NCBI GenBank assembly: GCA_022839745.1
Contig: JALHJB010000007.1
Coordinates: 52,413-116,412, forward strand
Length of the DNA stretch: 64,000 nucleotides
Origin: Actinomycetes bacterium
GTDB taxonomy: Bacteria; Actinomycetota; Coriobacteriia; Anaerosomatales; Anaerosomataceae
Direction of reading: 5' to 3'
Part shown: piece by piece, positions 28,894-37,945 of the stretch
Layout of the letters: each line of letters starts with the position of its first letter
Position numbering within the stretch: position 1 is the first letter of the stretch
Notes under the pieces: generated by a model
Told to the model about the DNA's origin: nothing
The model's database searches: none
Seen by the model: only the letters and a program-made list of their open reading frames with translations
Made by a program: the position numbers and the translations under genes

Positions 28894-30444
28894 ATCTCTA
28901 CCAAGCGCACACTCGTTCGCAACACTGCCGCGAATATTGCCGCGCAACTCGTGCAGATGCTCTCGGCATTCGTGTTCATGCCCTTCCTCATCACGAGGTT
29001 CGGCGCTGCGGATTACGGCATCTACCTGCTGGTGAGTTCGCTCAGCGGTTACTTCGGGCTCCTGGATCTCGGTGTGGGAGCCTCTCTCGTGAAGTACGTG
29101 GCCGAGCACAGAGCTCGCGGAGAGCGGGCGGACCTATCCGAGACGGTGTCCACCGCGCTTGCCTTCTATGGCGTGATCGGCGTGATCGCGGCAACGGGAC
29201 TCGGCGCACTCGCGATGTTCGGGCTACCACTGTTCAACTTGCCTGACGCCAGCACCGACCTCGCAAGGAACCTGCTCCTCGTGGGCGCAGCCACCTCGCT
29301 GTTCGCGTGGCCGCTCGGCACGTTCAATGCGGTGCTCGCTGGCCATCAGCGATATGACATCACTGCGCGCCTCGGCATCATCGCCACAATCACCAACATA
29401 GCGGTGACCGCGGCGGTCGTCCTCGCCAACCAGGGACCGCTCGTCCTGCTTGCGGGAACCAGCGCAGTCGGTCTGACGGTGTCAGTGTTCTCCGCTCGCC
29501 TGGCGATCCGCGAACTTGGCGACGCTCGAGTCTCGCTCGCAGGGGCATCCTGGTGCCGCCTTAAGCGCATCTTCCGCTTCTCGAGTGCCGTCTTTGTGAT
29601 GCAGCTCTGTGGCGTGCTCGTCTACCAGCAGACGGACCGCCTGGTGCTAGGCGTGTTCGCCAGCGCCGCGAGCATCACGTTGTACGAATCCGCCTCGAAG
29701 CTCCATTCACTTGTGCGTCAGCTGGCGGGCTTGAGTGCCTCTGCGGTGATGCCGACGGCTTCAGCGCTTGATGCCGAAGACCGGCACGACCTGATCGTGG
29801 AGTTGTTCATGCGGGGCACCAAGTACACGGTGATCGCCATAACGCCCATCGTGGTGGTGGTGATGGTCCTGGCGGGCCCATTCCTGCGGGCGTGGCTGGG
29901 GGATGTGGGATTCACTGACGCCGAGTTCTCGATCATGACGATAGGCACGCAACTCTACGTGTCGTACTGGCTGCTGAACGCGAATATCACGATTGCGGGC
30001 ACCATCGTAAGTGGAATGGGCAAGCTCAGATTCGTCTTGTGGTACACGGTGATCGCCAGTGTCGCCAATGTCGTTCTCAGCATCGTGTTCGTGCAGTACC
30101 TGGGCGTGATCGGCGTGATCCTCGGGACCATTGCGCACGGGTACATCGGATTCCCGATCTATATGCGCCAGATGTCGAGACTCATCGGGTTCTCAGTGGG
30201 CGAATGGTTGCGGCGAGTTGTGCTACCGACGTATCCATTCCTTCTTGCGCCGGCCGCCATCGCCGGCTTGGCCCTGGCGCTCGGACTGACCAACTCACTG
30301 CTGTCTGTTGGCATCGTGGGCGCCATTGCCGTTGCCAGCTACTGGGCGCTCATCTACTTGTTCGCACTGGGCGATGCCGAGCGAGATGAGGCGCGCACTG
30401 CGGTTAACGCTCTTCGGCGAAAAATGGGGCTGTCGATCAGCTAG
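28894..30444 (+). CDS. Wzx-type oligosaccharide flippase (polysaccharide biosynthesis protein)
   Basis: 516 residues, about 14 transmembrane helices, MATE/MOP-like flippase fold. It starts STKRTLVRNTAANIAAQLVQ, then FLITRFGAADYGIYLLVSSL and GYFGLLDLGVGASLVKYVAE, typical of the polysaccharide synthesis family. It should flip lipid-linked repeat units for the O-antigen-ligase-like polymerase. The start is set at ATC 28894 because of the perfect AAGGAG six bases before it. Upstream in-frame GTG 28831 and TTG 28843 would add residues unlike the family and lie at or before the likely promoter. It is one of only four plus-strand genes and ends four bases from neuA-type gene in convergent arrangement. 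Confidence 0.92.
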   Translation: MSTKRTLVRNTAANIAAQLVQMLSAFVFMPFLITRFGAADYGIYLLVSSLSGYFGLLDLGVGASLVKYVAEHRARGERADLSETVSTALAFYGVIGVIAATGLGALAMFGLPLFNLPDASTDLARNLLLVGAATSLFAWPLGTFNAVLAGHQRYDITARLGIIATITNIAVTAAVVLANQGPLVLLAGTSAVGLTVSVFSARLAIRELGDARVSLAGASWCRLKRIFRFSSAVFVMQLCGVLVYQQTDRLVLGVFASAASITLYESASKLHSLVRQLAGLSASAVMPTASALDAEDRHDLIVELFMRGTKYTVIAITPIVVVVMVLAGPFLRAWLGDVGFTDAEFSIMTIGTQLYVSYWLLNANITIAGTIVSGMGKLRFVLWYTVIASVANVVLSIVFVQYLGVIGVILGTIAHGYIGFPIYMRQMSRLIGFSVGEWLRRVVLPTYPFLLAPAAIAGLALALGLTNSLLSVGIVGAIAVASYWALIYLFALGDAERDEARTAVNALRRKMGLSIS

Positions 30445-30448
30445 AACG

Positions 30449-31138
30449 TCATGCCTCTCGGCGCAGCAGGAGCTCCGCCACCTGCAGGTCCAGCTCCTCA
30501 TCGACATCGACTGAACGCTCGCGAGGCATCACATGGACCCTGCTCTTCTCGAGGACCACGGCCTTGCGCTGCCGGAGCACGTCCCACGGCCACGCGTACG
30601 CCGCCGAGTTAAGGTCGTAGACTGGCGGCGCACTCTGCCTGGTAGCGAAGCTGCCCTCCTTGCAGAGGTGGACCGTCCCGTCGTCGGACGCCTCCACCAT
30701 GTTGAAGTACGGGTTCCGCTGCGCAGGAGTCACCGTAAAGACGCTATCCGAGCCGCTGGACACGAGCAACCGAATGCAGGCCGAAACATCTGACACATCG
30801 CAGAGCGGCGCGGTCGCATGCAGGAGGACCAGCACGTCGTAGCGCGACTGCTCGGCCTTCTCAATGTGATCCATCGCATGGAGAAGCACATCGATGGTCC
30901 CCACATGGTCTTCGGCGAGCCGTGCAGGTCGCTCAAACGGAACATCCACCCCAAGCGATCTCGCCAGCTCCGCTACGTCAGGACTGTCGGTCGAGCAGAT
31001 CACGCGATCGACCTCAGTGCATGCCAGGGCATTCTCAAACGCGTATTGGATGAGCGGTTTGCCTGCGAGAAGCCTCATGTTCTTGCCGGGAAGCCCCCGC
31101 GACCCCGCACGCGCAGGAATAACGCAGAGCACGCTCAT
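30449..31138 (-). CDS. legF: CMP-nonulosonate (probably CMP-legionaminate) cytidylyltransferase
   Basis: 229 residues from ATG 31138; an upstream frame overlaps the preceding gene. The NeuA-family signature VLCVIPARAGSRGLPGKNMR is complete, followed by VICSTDSPDVAELA, ERPARLAEDHVGTIDVLLHA, VLLHATAPLCDVSDV and DVDEELDLQVAE. It activates a nonulosonic acid with CTP. Sialic, legionaminic and pseudaminic versions are hard to separate by sequence. The GDP-sugar gene set beside it (ptmE, legB, legC, legG, legI) points to legionaminic acid. It is the last gene of the minus run starting near 38936. Confidence 0.88.
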   Translation of the reverse strand: MSVLCVIPARAGSRGLPGKNMRLLAGKPLIQYAFENALACTEVDRVICSTDSPDVAELARSLGVDVPFERPARLAEDHVGTIDVLLHAMDHIEKAEQSRYDVLVLLHATAPLCDVSDVSACIRLLVSSGSDSVFTVTPAQRNPYFNMVEASDDGTVHLCKEGSFATRQSAPPVYDLNSAAYAWPWDVLRQRKAVVLEKSRVHVMPRERSVDVDEELDLQVAELLLRREA

Positions 31139-31142
31139 GCCC

Positions 31143-32120
31143 TTATACATCGCAGTCGGCCTCCCCTGGATCCGCAAGCAGGCGGAGAACCTCTCGACCA
31201 TCATCCAGCGTGGCAAGGTTCGTGGGCTCTCCGTGAACGGCCCCGAGAAACGCCTCGAGCTCGGCTGGATACGTGGCGGACATGTCGAACATCTCCGGAC
31301 TCTCACTGATCTCGGTCGCGGATCCCCTCCGCACCGTCAGTCGGCGGCCTACGATGTCGCACTCGATCTCACCCGTGGACCCCACAACCCGCATGCGCCG
31401 TCGAGGCGTCCGCTCCAGGTAGTCGAGGTGCACACTGCACGTGAATCCCATGGGATAGAGGTAGATGCCCTCGAAGACATCCTCGCAGTCCAGGTCGAGG
31501 AGGCCGGTCTTGGCGTGGTGCACTGTCCAGTTCTCCGGCCTCCCGAAGAGGAACATCATGTAGTCGACCTCGTGGGAGAGATCGAGCGCAACACCACCGC
31601 CGCGCTCAGCCGACACACTGTACGACTCGCGATAGTCCCGTTCGGGCCGCCAATCCGGCAGCCACTGCCCCACCTCGATGCGCGCGAACAGCGGGCGTCC
31701 GATCGCGCCATCGGCGACCAACGCCTTCACCCGCTCGATCACCGGAAGCAGACGCATGTTGTATGCAACCCTTACGACCGTGCCTCGCGCCTCTGCCTCA
31801 TCAGCCAGAAGTTGCAGGTCGGGCGTGACTGCGGCGGCAAGCGGCTTCTCGATCAGCACGTGCGTCCCTGCAGCTACGAGCCCACGGGCCGTCGCTAGGT
31901 GTGTGTCGGTAGCGGTGGCGACTACGGCAACTGCCACATGCGTATCCGGAGTCTCAGGGAGAACGTGTACCCGCGAGTCTGAGAACGGATCCTCACCCGC
32001 CACGTTTCGCCTGGTCACAACATCAACCCGCGAAGCGCCGAGCGCAAGCAGGTTGCGGATGTGCCGACGGGCGATGGATCCGCTTCCGACCACCAGGACG
32101 CTCTCTGGCACCGCCGTCAT
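31143..32120 (-). CDS. Gfo/Idh/MocA family oxidoreductase (PtmF-like)
   Basis: 325 residues from ATG 32120, which overlaps the SDR stop as ATGA. The Rossmann domain begins VLVVGSGSIARRHIRNLLAL, followed by the EKP motif (HVLIEKPLAAAV) and the substrate domain with GGGVALDLSHEVDYMMFLFG. In Campylobacter jejuni, PtmF and PtmA are linked to supplying glucosamine phosphate for the GDP-GlcNAc branch of legionaminic acid synthesis. The pair here occupies the same context next to legF and legG, so a PtmF role is inferred. An alternative is oxidation or modification of a sugar intermediate. Confidence 0.85.
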   Translation of the reverse strand: MTAVPESVLVVGSGSIARRHIRNLLALGASRVDVVTRRNVAGEDPFSDSRVHVLPETPDTHVAVAVVATATDTHLATARGLVAAGTHVLIEKPLAAAVTPDLQLLADEAEARGTVVRVAYNMRLLPVIERVKALVADGAIGRPLFARIEVGQWLPDWRPERDYRESYSVSAERGGGVALDLSHEVDYMMFLFGRPENWTVHHAKTGLLDLDCEDVFEGIYLYPMGFTCSVHLDYLERTPRRRMRVVGSTGEIECDIVGRRLTVRRGSATEISESPEMFDMSATYPAELEAFLGAVHGEPTNLATLDDGREVLRLLADPGEADCDV

Positions 32121-32875
32121 CGCGTGGTCCATCCACCGTCGACCACGATGTTCTGTCCGGTGATGTAGCATGCGGCATCCGACGCGAGGAAGACGATGGC
32201 GCCGACAACATCACGAGGCCGAGCCATCCGGCCAAGGGGGGTAAGCGCCTCATACCGCTGAACGAATCGCTCCGCCTGCGAATCGAAGACGCCGCCCGGT
32301 GAGACGGCATTGAACCGGATGCCCGAGGATCCATACCTTGTTGCCAAGAATCGAGTCAGACCGAGCACACCGGCTTTGATCGCCGAATACGCGCTGGGCA
32401 TCGTCATCGTCGTGCCCTCATAGACTTCCCAGCTCGGCCCGATGAGGCCGTAGATCGACGACAGGCTGACAACGGAGCCTCCCGTGTCTTTCATGCGCCG
32501 CGCTGCTGCCCGGCAGAGCGCGAAGGTGCCACCGAGCTGAGCGTCGAGGTTCTTCGTCCACGACTCGATGGCAACATCATCAACATCTGCGCCCCAGTCA
32601 GCCGTTCTGGGATACGCGCAGTTCACCACGATATCGATCCTGCCAGCTGACGCCACAACGGTGTCCAGAGCATGCTCGATCGAGATCTCATCGGTCACAT
32701 CCATCGGTATCGCTCGCGGGACATCGAGAGCATGACTCACATCCGCTTCCCAGACGTCGGCCCCCCCGGCTCGCAGGGCGGCGCACACCTCGCGACCGAT
32801 CAGCCCGGAGCTCCCAACGACGACCGCAACCTTGCCCGCGCAGGAGAAGAGATCGGAGTAGCTCTCAGTTGACAT
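32117..32875 (-). CDS. ptmA: Short-chain dehydrogenase/reductase (PtmA-like)
   Basis: 252 residues from ATG 32875, overlapping the upstream stop by 11 bases. It is a classical SDR: VAVVVGSSGLIGREVCAALR, VNCAYPRTADW where NxAG is usual, SLSSIYG with the catalytic serine, S-A-Y-S-A-I-K, and the C-terminal ITGQNIVVDGGWTTR. The NCAYPR segment is characteristic of the PtmA group of flagellin-modification SDRs. It should act with the neighbouring Gfo/Idh/MocA enzyme early in the amino-sugar branch. Substrate remains inferred from context. Confidence 0.85.
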   Translation of the reverse strand: MSTESYSDLFSCAGKVAVVVGSSGLIGREVCAALRAGGADVWEADVSHALDVPRAIPMDVTDEISIEHALDTVVASAGRIDIVVNCAYPRTADWGADVDDVAIESWTKNLDAQLGGTFALCRAAARRMKDTGGSVVSLSSIYGLIGPSWEVYEGTTMTMPSAYSAIKAGVLGLTRFLATRYGSSGIRFNAVSPGGVFDSQAERFVQRYEALTPLGRMARPRDVVGAIVFLASDAACYITGQNIVVDGGWTTR

Positions 32876-34049
32876 CGCAAGGCTCCTTGAACTCAAGATC
32901 ACAGAACTGCGGCTTGCCAAGGGAGCGGACCAACTCCTTGTCCGCAAGCACCTCCACGATGCGATCTGCGGCGTGACCGTCCCCGAAGGGGTTCGGGCTC
33001 GTAGCAGCACTGTGCCGGTGGACCTCAGACATCGCCTGGTGCATAGCATCGACGATCGCCGCCCGTTCGGCAGCCGCATGTAGCACGCTAGCTGGACGTA
33101 CGCGTCCGGCCTGGCGGGTCCCCACATCAACACTCGGCACGCCGAGACCCGGCACCTCAATAAGCCCGCTTGAGGAGTTCCCAATAACGAGCGCGGCATT
33201 TCGAGCGGCCGAAAGGTATCCGACAGGCCCCAACGACGGGACCATCCGGGCTCGGTCCGTGTTGGCCTCGATCCATGTCTCGATCTCATGCCTGACCTCG
33301 CGCCCCCCCGCATCTATGTTCGGCGCGGTGAAGAGCACGGAGTACTCCGGATAGGCGTCGAGCGCTTCGAGCAAGCTGGCGAGTTCTGCCCGCGAGTCGC
33401 CATGCCTGGTGACGGGGTGGAACGTCACCAGCAGGGTTCGCGCATCGCAGACGACCCCGTACTCGCGCTCGAACGCCGCCGGGCTCAGGAGCGTCATGGT
33501 GCGGATGTTGTCCAGTGCGAGCGCACCGACGTTGAACGCAGCGATCGGTGGCTCCCCCATCTGGATGATCCGTCGACGATGATCTTCCGTAGAGGCGAAG
33601 TGCAGCGTCGCCATCTTGGTGATCGCGTGACGGAAAGCGTCATCAAGAGAGCCGAGCGTGATCTCACCACCGTGGATGTGGGCGATCGGCACACCCATGA
33701 CGAGTGACGCTGACGCAGCCGCAAACGCTTCGAATCGGTCCCCCAGGATCACTACCAGATCGAGGTCTTCGCCCTCGATCACCTCGGCGAACGAAGCAAC
33801 CAGCGCACCGATCGCGCGCGCGGTTGCGGCAGGTGAGTCATGCTCGTCTGCTGGTAGTGGCAGGCTGATGACGGCGTACCCGTCGGCCTGCACCTCCTTC
33901 ACGGTCATCCCCTGGGACTCGAGAAGGTGAGAGCCGGTGGCGATCACCTGAAGCTCGAATCGGTCATCACGTGCGAGCTGCGCCAGGAGGGGGCGAAGGA
34001 GTCCGTAGTCAGCGCGACCCGTTGTCACCACTGCCACTCGGGTGCTCAT
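32865..34049 (-). CDS. legG: Hydrolysing nucleotide-sugar 2-epimerase (LegG/NeuC type)
   Basis: 394 residues. The family pattern is clear: VAVVTTGRADYGLLRPLL, VVILGDRFEAFAAA, AHIHGGEITLGSLDDAFRHA, TFHPVTRHGD and VIGNSSSGLIEVP with PSVDVGTRQAGR. NeuC/LegG enzymes remove the nucleotide while inverting C2, releasing a ManNAc-type sugar. In the legionaminate route this yields 2,4-diacetamido-2,4,6-trideoxymannose from the GDP-sugar. ATG 34049 overlaps the legI stop by 4 bases. Whether it prefers UDP or GDP cannot be read from sequence; the linked ptmE favours GDP. Confidence 0.88.
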   Translation of the reverse strand: MSTRVAVVTTGRADYGLLRPLLAQLARDDRFELQVIATGSHLLESQGMTVKEVQADGYAVISLPLPADEHDSPAATARAIGALVASFAEVIEGEDLDLVVILGDRFEAFAAASASLVMGVPIAHIHGGEITLGSLDDAFRHAITKMATLHFASTEDHRRRIIQMGEPPIAAFNVGALALDNIRTMTLLSPAAFEREYGVVCDARTLLVTFHPVTRHGDSRAELASLLEALDAYPEYSVLFTAPNIDAGGREVRHEIETWIEANTDRARMVPSLGPVGYLSAARNAALVIGNSSSGLIEVPGLGVPSVDVGTRQAGRVRPASVLHAAAERAAIVDAMHQAMSEVHRHSAATSPNPFGDGHAADRIVEVLADKELVRSLGKPQFCDLEFKEPCDVN

Positions 34050-35047
34050 AGCTCGATCAACTCATCCGCGCCGTAATTCCGCGTCGCAACGGTACCGATG
34101 ACACCATCCCACATCATCGGCGAGAGCCCGGTGCCCGGCCTCTTGGTGGTGAGATTGTCCTCATTGAAGATCTCGCCCGCCGCAATGTCCCGTGCAGCCA
34201 CGATGCTTTTGCGCGCGACTCGCATCGTCTTGAGCTCGCCGGCGGTCGGCCCCTTGTTGCCATCGCCAAGCGCGCGCTCCACCACCCGGATACCACGCAC
34301 CATGGCCGCGAACCTGTCGGGCTCGAGGCTCGCCGCATGATCCGGACCCTCCATCGTGCGATCGAGCGTGAAGTGCTTCTCGATCACCCTTGCCCCGAGC
34401 GCCACCGCCGCAACCGCGATGGTCGTACCATCGGTATGGTCAGAGTAGCCTACCGGCAGCCCGAACCGCTCACGCATGCTCACCATGGCCCGCAGGTTCA
34501 CGTCCTCGGGCGGCGCGGGGTACTCGCTCGTGCAATGCAGCAGGGTGATGAGCGAGCGGTCCAGGGCCGAGGCCGCAAGCGCAGCGAGTGCCGCCTCCAC
34601 CTCATCCATCGTAGACATCCCGGTTGAGAGCAGCACCGGCAGGCCGACAGCTCCCACCCGGCGCAGGAGTGGCAGGTTGGTGATCTCGCCTGACGCGATC
34701 TTGATCTCGGCTACACCCAGCCGTATCAGGGCGTCAACGCTTGCGACGTCGAACGGAGATGAGAGGAAATCGACACCTCGCGCCTCACACTCATCCATGA
34801 GACGAACGTGGTCCTCGAGGCTCAGCTGGAGCGAGCGCAGCATGTCCTGCTGGCTGCCATCACCCGTGCGATCCACCTGGTAGCTGGCCTTCTGAGCCGA
34901 GCGCGTAGTCAGCGCCTCAGCGGAGAACGTCTGGAGCTTGACCACATCAGCACCCGCATCCACGGCTGCCGCAATCATCTGAAGCGCAAGCTCGAGCGAC
35001 CCATTGTGGTTGACGCCGATCTCAGCGATCACGCGCACTCGGTCCAT
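34046..35047 (-). CDS. legI: Nonulosonic acid synthase (legionaminate synthase, NeuB family)
   Basis: 333 residues. The N-terminal TIM barrel has VIAEIGVNHNGSLELALQMI, DVVKLQTFSAEALTT, FLSSPFDVASVDALIRLGV, IKIASGEITNLPLL and LHCTSEYPAPPEDVNL, with EKHFTLDRTMEGPDHAASLE as the metal and substrate region. A C-terminal SAF (antifreeze-like) domain covers about 270-333. It condenses phosphoenolpyruvate with the 6-carbon amino sugar from LegG to make the nine-carbon acid. It is about the usual length of 340-350. Tight overlap with legG supports one pathway. Confidence 0.92.
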   Translation of the reverse strand: MDRVRVIAEIGVNHNGSLELALQMIAAAVDAGADVVKLQTFSAEALTTRSAQKASYQVDRTGDGSQQDMLRSLQLSLEDHVRLMDECEARGVDFLSSPFDVASVDALIRLGVAEIKIASGEITNLPLLRRVGAVGLPVLLSTGMSTMDEVEAALAALAASALDRSLITLLHCTSEYPAPPEDVNLRAMVSMRERFGLPVGYSDHTDGTTIAVAAVALGARVIEKHFTLDRTMEGPDHAASLEPDRFAAMVRGIRVVERALGDGNKGPTAGELKTMRVARKSIVAARDIAAGEIFNEDNLTTKRPGTGLSPMMWDGVIGTVATRNYGADELIEL

Positions 35048-35051
35048 CGGA

Positions 35052-35684
35052 TCAGCCCCGCTTCACGCGACAGGGATTACCGAACGCGACAACGTCGGCG
35101 CGGATGTCTTCGGTGACCACGGAGCCTGCACCAACGAGCGAACGCGCGCCAACCGTGAGTCCTTGGATCACCGAAGCGCCCGCACCGATATGAGCGTCGT
35201 CGCCGACTCGCACATCGCCGCTCAAGATGGCTCCTGGTGCGACGTGCGCGAACGCCCCGACCTCACAGTCGTGGTCGACCACCGCGCCCGAGTTCACGAT
35301 GCAGAAGTCGCCAAGGTGCACGCCGGGTCCTACGATGGCTCCCGCAGCGATGTACGCTCCCATGCCTACCGATGCGAACGGCGACACTGTCGCAGCCGGG
35401 TGCACGACGGCCTCGAAGTCGAGACCCGCCTCGATCGCGAGCACAGCCGCTCTCCGACGAGCGGCGGTGTTTCCGACCGAACCGATGCCGAGCGCAGCGT
35501 TCGACGTAACGGTGGCCCTGAGATGAGCGAGGTCGTCGTCTGTGCCGACAACGGGAGCGCCGAGGACGTCATTCGCCGACATCTCGAGGTCCACCACCCC
35601 GACCACCCGATGACCCGCAGCCGTCAGGGTGTCCGCTACGCAGCGTGCGTGCCCCCCGGCGCCGATGACGAGGATGTCGCTCAC
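35052..35684 (-). CDS. legH: PglD/NeuD-family acetyltransferase (LegH candidate)
   Basis: 210 residues. The N-terminal Rossmann-like segment ILVIGAGGHARCVADTL and the C-terminal left-handed beta helix (hexapeptide repeats, about 90-200, for example VGMGAYIAAGAIVGPGVHLG and HDCEVGAFAHVAPGAILS) define the PglD/NeuD group. The H-D dyad for acetyl transfer is present in VVDHDCEVG. In this position it most likely N-acetylates the 4-amino group formed by LegC (LegH role). O-acetylation of the nonulosonic acid (NeuD role) is the alternative. It lies between legI and the nucleotidyltransferase. Confidence 0.85.
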   Translation of the reverse strand: MSDILVIGAGGHARCVADTLTAAGHRVVGVVDLEMSANDVLGAPVVGTDDDLAHLRATVTSNAALGIGSVGNTAARRRAAVLAIEAGLDFEAVVHPAATVSPFASVGMGAYIAAGAIVGPGVHLGDFCIVNSGAVVDHDCEVGAFAHVAPGAILSGDVRVGDDAHIGAGASVIQGLTVGARSLVGAGSVVTEDIRADVVAFGNPCRVKRG

Positions 35685-35690
35685 AGCCCC

Positions 35691-36764
35691 TCATCCCCTC
35701 CCGAGGCGCTCGAGCGACTCGTGCAGCGAATCCATCTCGCCGATGTCGACCCACGATCCGGCCGAGACCGGGTAGACCCCCACGCGCTCGCCGCGCTCGA
35801 GATACCCGTTGATGATGTCGGTGACGTGCACGAACACATCGTCGGCGATGTCAGCGAGGACGTCCGGCTCGATCACGTAGAAGCCGGTGCTCACGAGGAA
35901 GTCGAACTGTGGCTTCTCCGTGATGCGCACAAGTGCGCCACCCTCTGCCGTCTCACAGACGCCGTAGGGCACGCCGAATTGGCGCATCGAGGCGACGAGC
36001 GTGATGCGGTTCCCGCTGTCGCGATGGTGTTTCAGGATGTCCGCGTAGTCGGCATCGACGACGATGTCGCAGTTGGTGAGGAAGAATGTTGTGTCGATGC
36101 GATCCCTCAGGAGGCTCAGGGACCCTGCGGTGCCAAGCGGGCGCGTCTCGTGCACGTACTCGATCTGCCACGGGACATCCACGTCTGCAAGATACGCCCG
36201 GATGAGCTCGGCCTTGTAGTTGACAGAGAGGTAGAACGGGCCGCATCCGTGCGCACCGAATCGCTGCATGATGAGCTCGAGGATCGTGCGTTCGCCTATA
36301 GGCATGAGCGGCTTAGGCAGGATGTTGGTATATGGCGAGAGGCGCGTACCCGCACCGCCCGCCATCACCACCACGGGGAGACCCACCTGCTCGGGCTCGC
36401 TCTTGGATGTCTCGAACAAGTCGAGCCACCATACGGCATCGGTAAGCCTGCCCGCCTCATCAACCAACGGTATGCACTCGATGCGATGCGAGACCATCAC
36501 CTCGCGCGCGTCCTCAGGCGTGCTGTCGGCCGGCAGCGTCACCGGGTGAGCGTTCATCGCAGCGGTCACCGGCTCATCGAGCGAACGTGCCGCGAGAATG
36601 AAGCGTCGCACGTCGCCGTCGGTCAGCAGGCCAAGTAGCAGGCGCTCGGGGTCTGCGACCAGGACGATCCGATCGCCGGACTCGTCCATCACCTTCAGTG
36701 AAGCGCCGACCGTCGCATCAGGACTCACCACAACCCGGTCGAGCCGTTCTTCCGTGCGCATCAT
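35691..36764 (-). CDS. ptmE: Sugar-phosphate nucleotidyltransferase with CBS pair (PtmE type)
   Basis: 357 residues. Two N-terminal CBS domains (about 1-115) are followed by a nucleotidyltransferase domain (about 125-350): VVMAGGAGTRLSPYTNILPK then PLMPIG, YLSVNYKAELI and FFLTNCDIVVDADYADIL. The same domain order is found in Campylobacter PtmE, which makes GDP-glucosamine or GDP-GlcNAc from the 1-phosphate. This commits the pathway to GDP-linked intermediates. CBS domains may sense adenylates or end product. ATG 36764 overlaps the legC stop by ATGA. Confidence 0.88.
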   Translation of the reverse strand: MMRTEERLDRVVVSPDATVGASLKVMDESGDRIVLVADPERLLLGLLTDGDVRRFILAARSLDEPVTAAMNAHPVTLPADSTPEDAREVMVSHRIECIPLVDEAGRLTDAVWWLDLFETSKSEPEQVGLPVVVMAGGAGTRLSPYTNILPKPLMPIGERTILELIMQRFGAHGCGPFYLSVNYKAELIRAYLADVDVPWQIEYVHETRPLGTAGSLSLLRDRIDTTFFLTNCDIVVDADYADILKHHRDSGNRITLVASMRQFGVPYGVCETAEGGALVRITEKPQFDFLVSTGFYVIEPDVLADIADDVFVHVTDIINGYLERGERVGVYPVSAGSWVDIGEMDSLHESLERLGRG

Positions 36765-37945
36765 CTGTCTCCCAGCTCACGGATCGCACCACAGACGAAC
36801 TCGATGTCGCCTACGCTCAGTGTATGCGTGCAGGGCAGATTGAGCACGCGGTCCCAGAACCACTGCGCCCGTGGCGTGGCACACGACCGCTCTTGAAGGT
36901 ACGGCTCCTGCCGGTTGTTGAGCTGCCAAACGGGGCGCGTTTGTATGCCTCGCTCAGCGAGACCACTCATCAGCCGCTCGCGGTCCATGCCGAATACGCT
37001 CGGCTCCACGAGCGCCGAGTAGAACCAGTAGTTGGGCGCGGTTCCCGGAGGCGTTCCGAGGATCTCGATTCCCGGAAGGTCGGCGAGCAGCGCGGCATAG
37101 AGGCCGTGATTGCGGTGCTTGCGCTCGATGCGCTCGGCAAGCGTTTCGAGCTGGGCCACACCGAGGGCGGCCTGCACGTTGGTCATCCGGTAGTTGTAGC
37201 CAACCTCATCGTGCACGAATCGTACGGGGTCAGCCTTGGCCTGCGTTGTCAGGTGGCGAACTCGTCTGGCGGACTGTTCGTCATCGGTGATGACCATACC
37301 GCCGCCGCCAGTGGTGATGATCTTGTTGCCATTGAACGACAGGCATCCCGCCAGACCGACCGTCCCCGTGTGCCTCCCTGCAAACGCGCCGTCGGTCCAC
37401 GACGCGCCGAGGCTCTCGGCAGCGTCTTCAACGAGCGGGAGACCCCACTCACGCGCCAGCGCCTCCAGCGGCTCGATGGCGCACGGATTGCCGAATACGT
37501 GCACAGGAACGATCGCGGCAACACGTCGGCCGGTCGCGCGATTGACTATGCGCCCATCCGCAGCGCGTTCGCACTCGTCCTCAAGGAAGGCAGCAACCGA
37601 GTCAGGGTCCATATTCATGAAGTCATCACAGTCGACGAACACCGGATGCGCGCCGAGGTAGGCGACCGGATTCACCGTGGCTATGAAGGTGAGTGCCGGT
37701 ACGATGACCTCATCGTCTCGGTCCACACCGGCGACCCGTAGCATCACGTGGATCGCCGCGGTGCCAGACTGACAGGCCACTGCGAACTTCGAGCCCGTGA
37801 ACGCGCATATCGCATCCTCGAAGCGCGTGATGAAAGCGCCCGCGGTAGACAGCCACGCCGCGTCAAGGCACTCGGCGACATACTCCTGCTCGTTCCCGGA
37901 GACCACCGGGATCGACAGAGGAATCTCTCTGCGGGCATCAGACAT
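36761..37945 (-). CDS. legC: Sugar aminotransferase, LegC family (DegT/DnrJ/EryC1/StrS)
   Basis: 394 residues from ATG 37945, overlapping the legB stop by 8 bases; a longer frame upstream is only out-of-frame legB. PLP-enzyme features are ACQSGTAAIHVML, ECVEDAAES-type LVEDAAESLGASW and the Schiff-base lysine in LSFNGNKIITTGGGGMVI. LegC enzymes transfer an amino group to C4 of the 4-keto sugar from LegB. The length and the N-terminus IPLSIPVVSGNEQEYVAECL match the LegC subgroup. Together with legB it forms the first committed pair. Confidence 0.9.
   Translation of the reverse strand: MSDARREIPLSIPVVSGNEQEYVAECLDAAWLSTAGAFITRFEDAICAFTGSKFAVACQSGTAAIHVMLRVAGVDRDDEVIVPALTFIATVNPVAYLGAHPVFVDCDDFMNMDPDSVAAFLEDECERAADGRIVNRATGRRVAAIVPVHVFGNPCAIEPLEALAREWGLPLVEDAAESLGASWTDGAFAGRHTGTVGLAGCLSFNGNKIITTGGGGMVITDDEQSARRVRHLTTQAKADPVRFVHDEVGYNYRMTNVQAALGVAQLETLAERIERKHRNHGLYAALLADLPGIEILGTPPGTAPNYWFYSALVEPSVFGMDRERLMSGLAERGIQTRPVWQLNNRQEPYLQERSCATPRAQWFWDRVLNLPCTHTLSVGDIEFVCGAIRELGDR

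Noticed and set aside
30449..35684. Plain sialic acid (Neu5Ac) cluster neuABCD
   Set aside because: The linked 4,6-dehydratase, C4 aminotransferase and CBS-nucleotidyltransferase indicate a diamino nonulosonic acid, not Neu5Ac.
35004..36638. 544-codon plus-strand frame over legH and ptmE
   Set aside because: The minus strand codes for recognisable enzymes here; the plus frame shows no family motif and comes from high GC.
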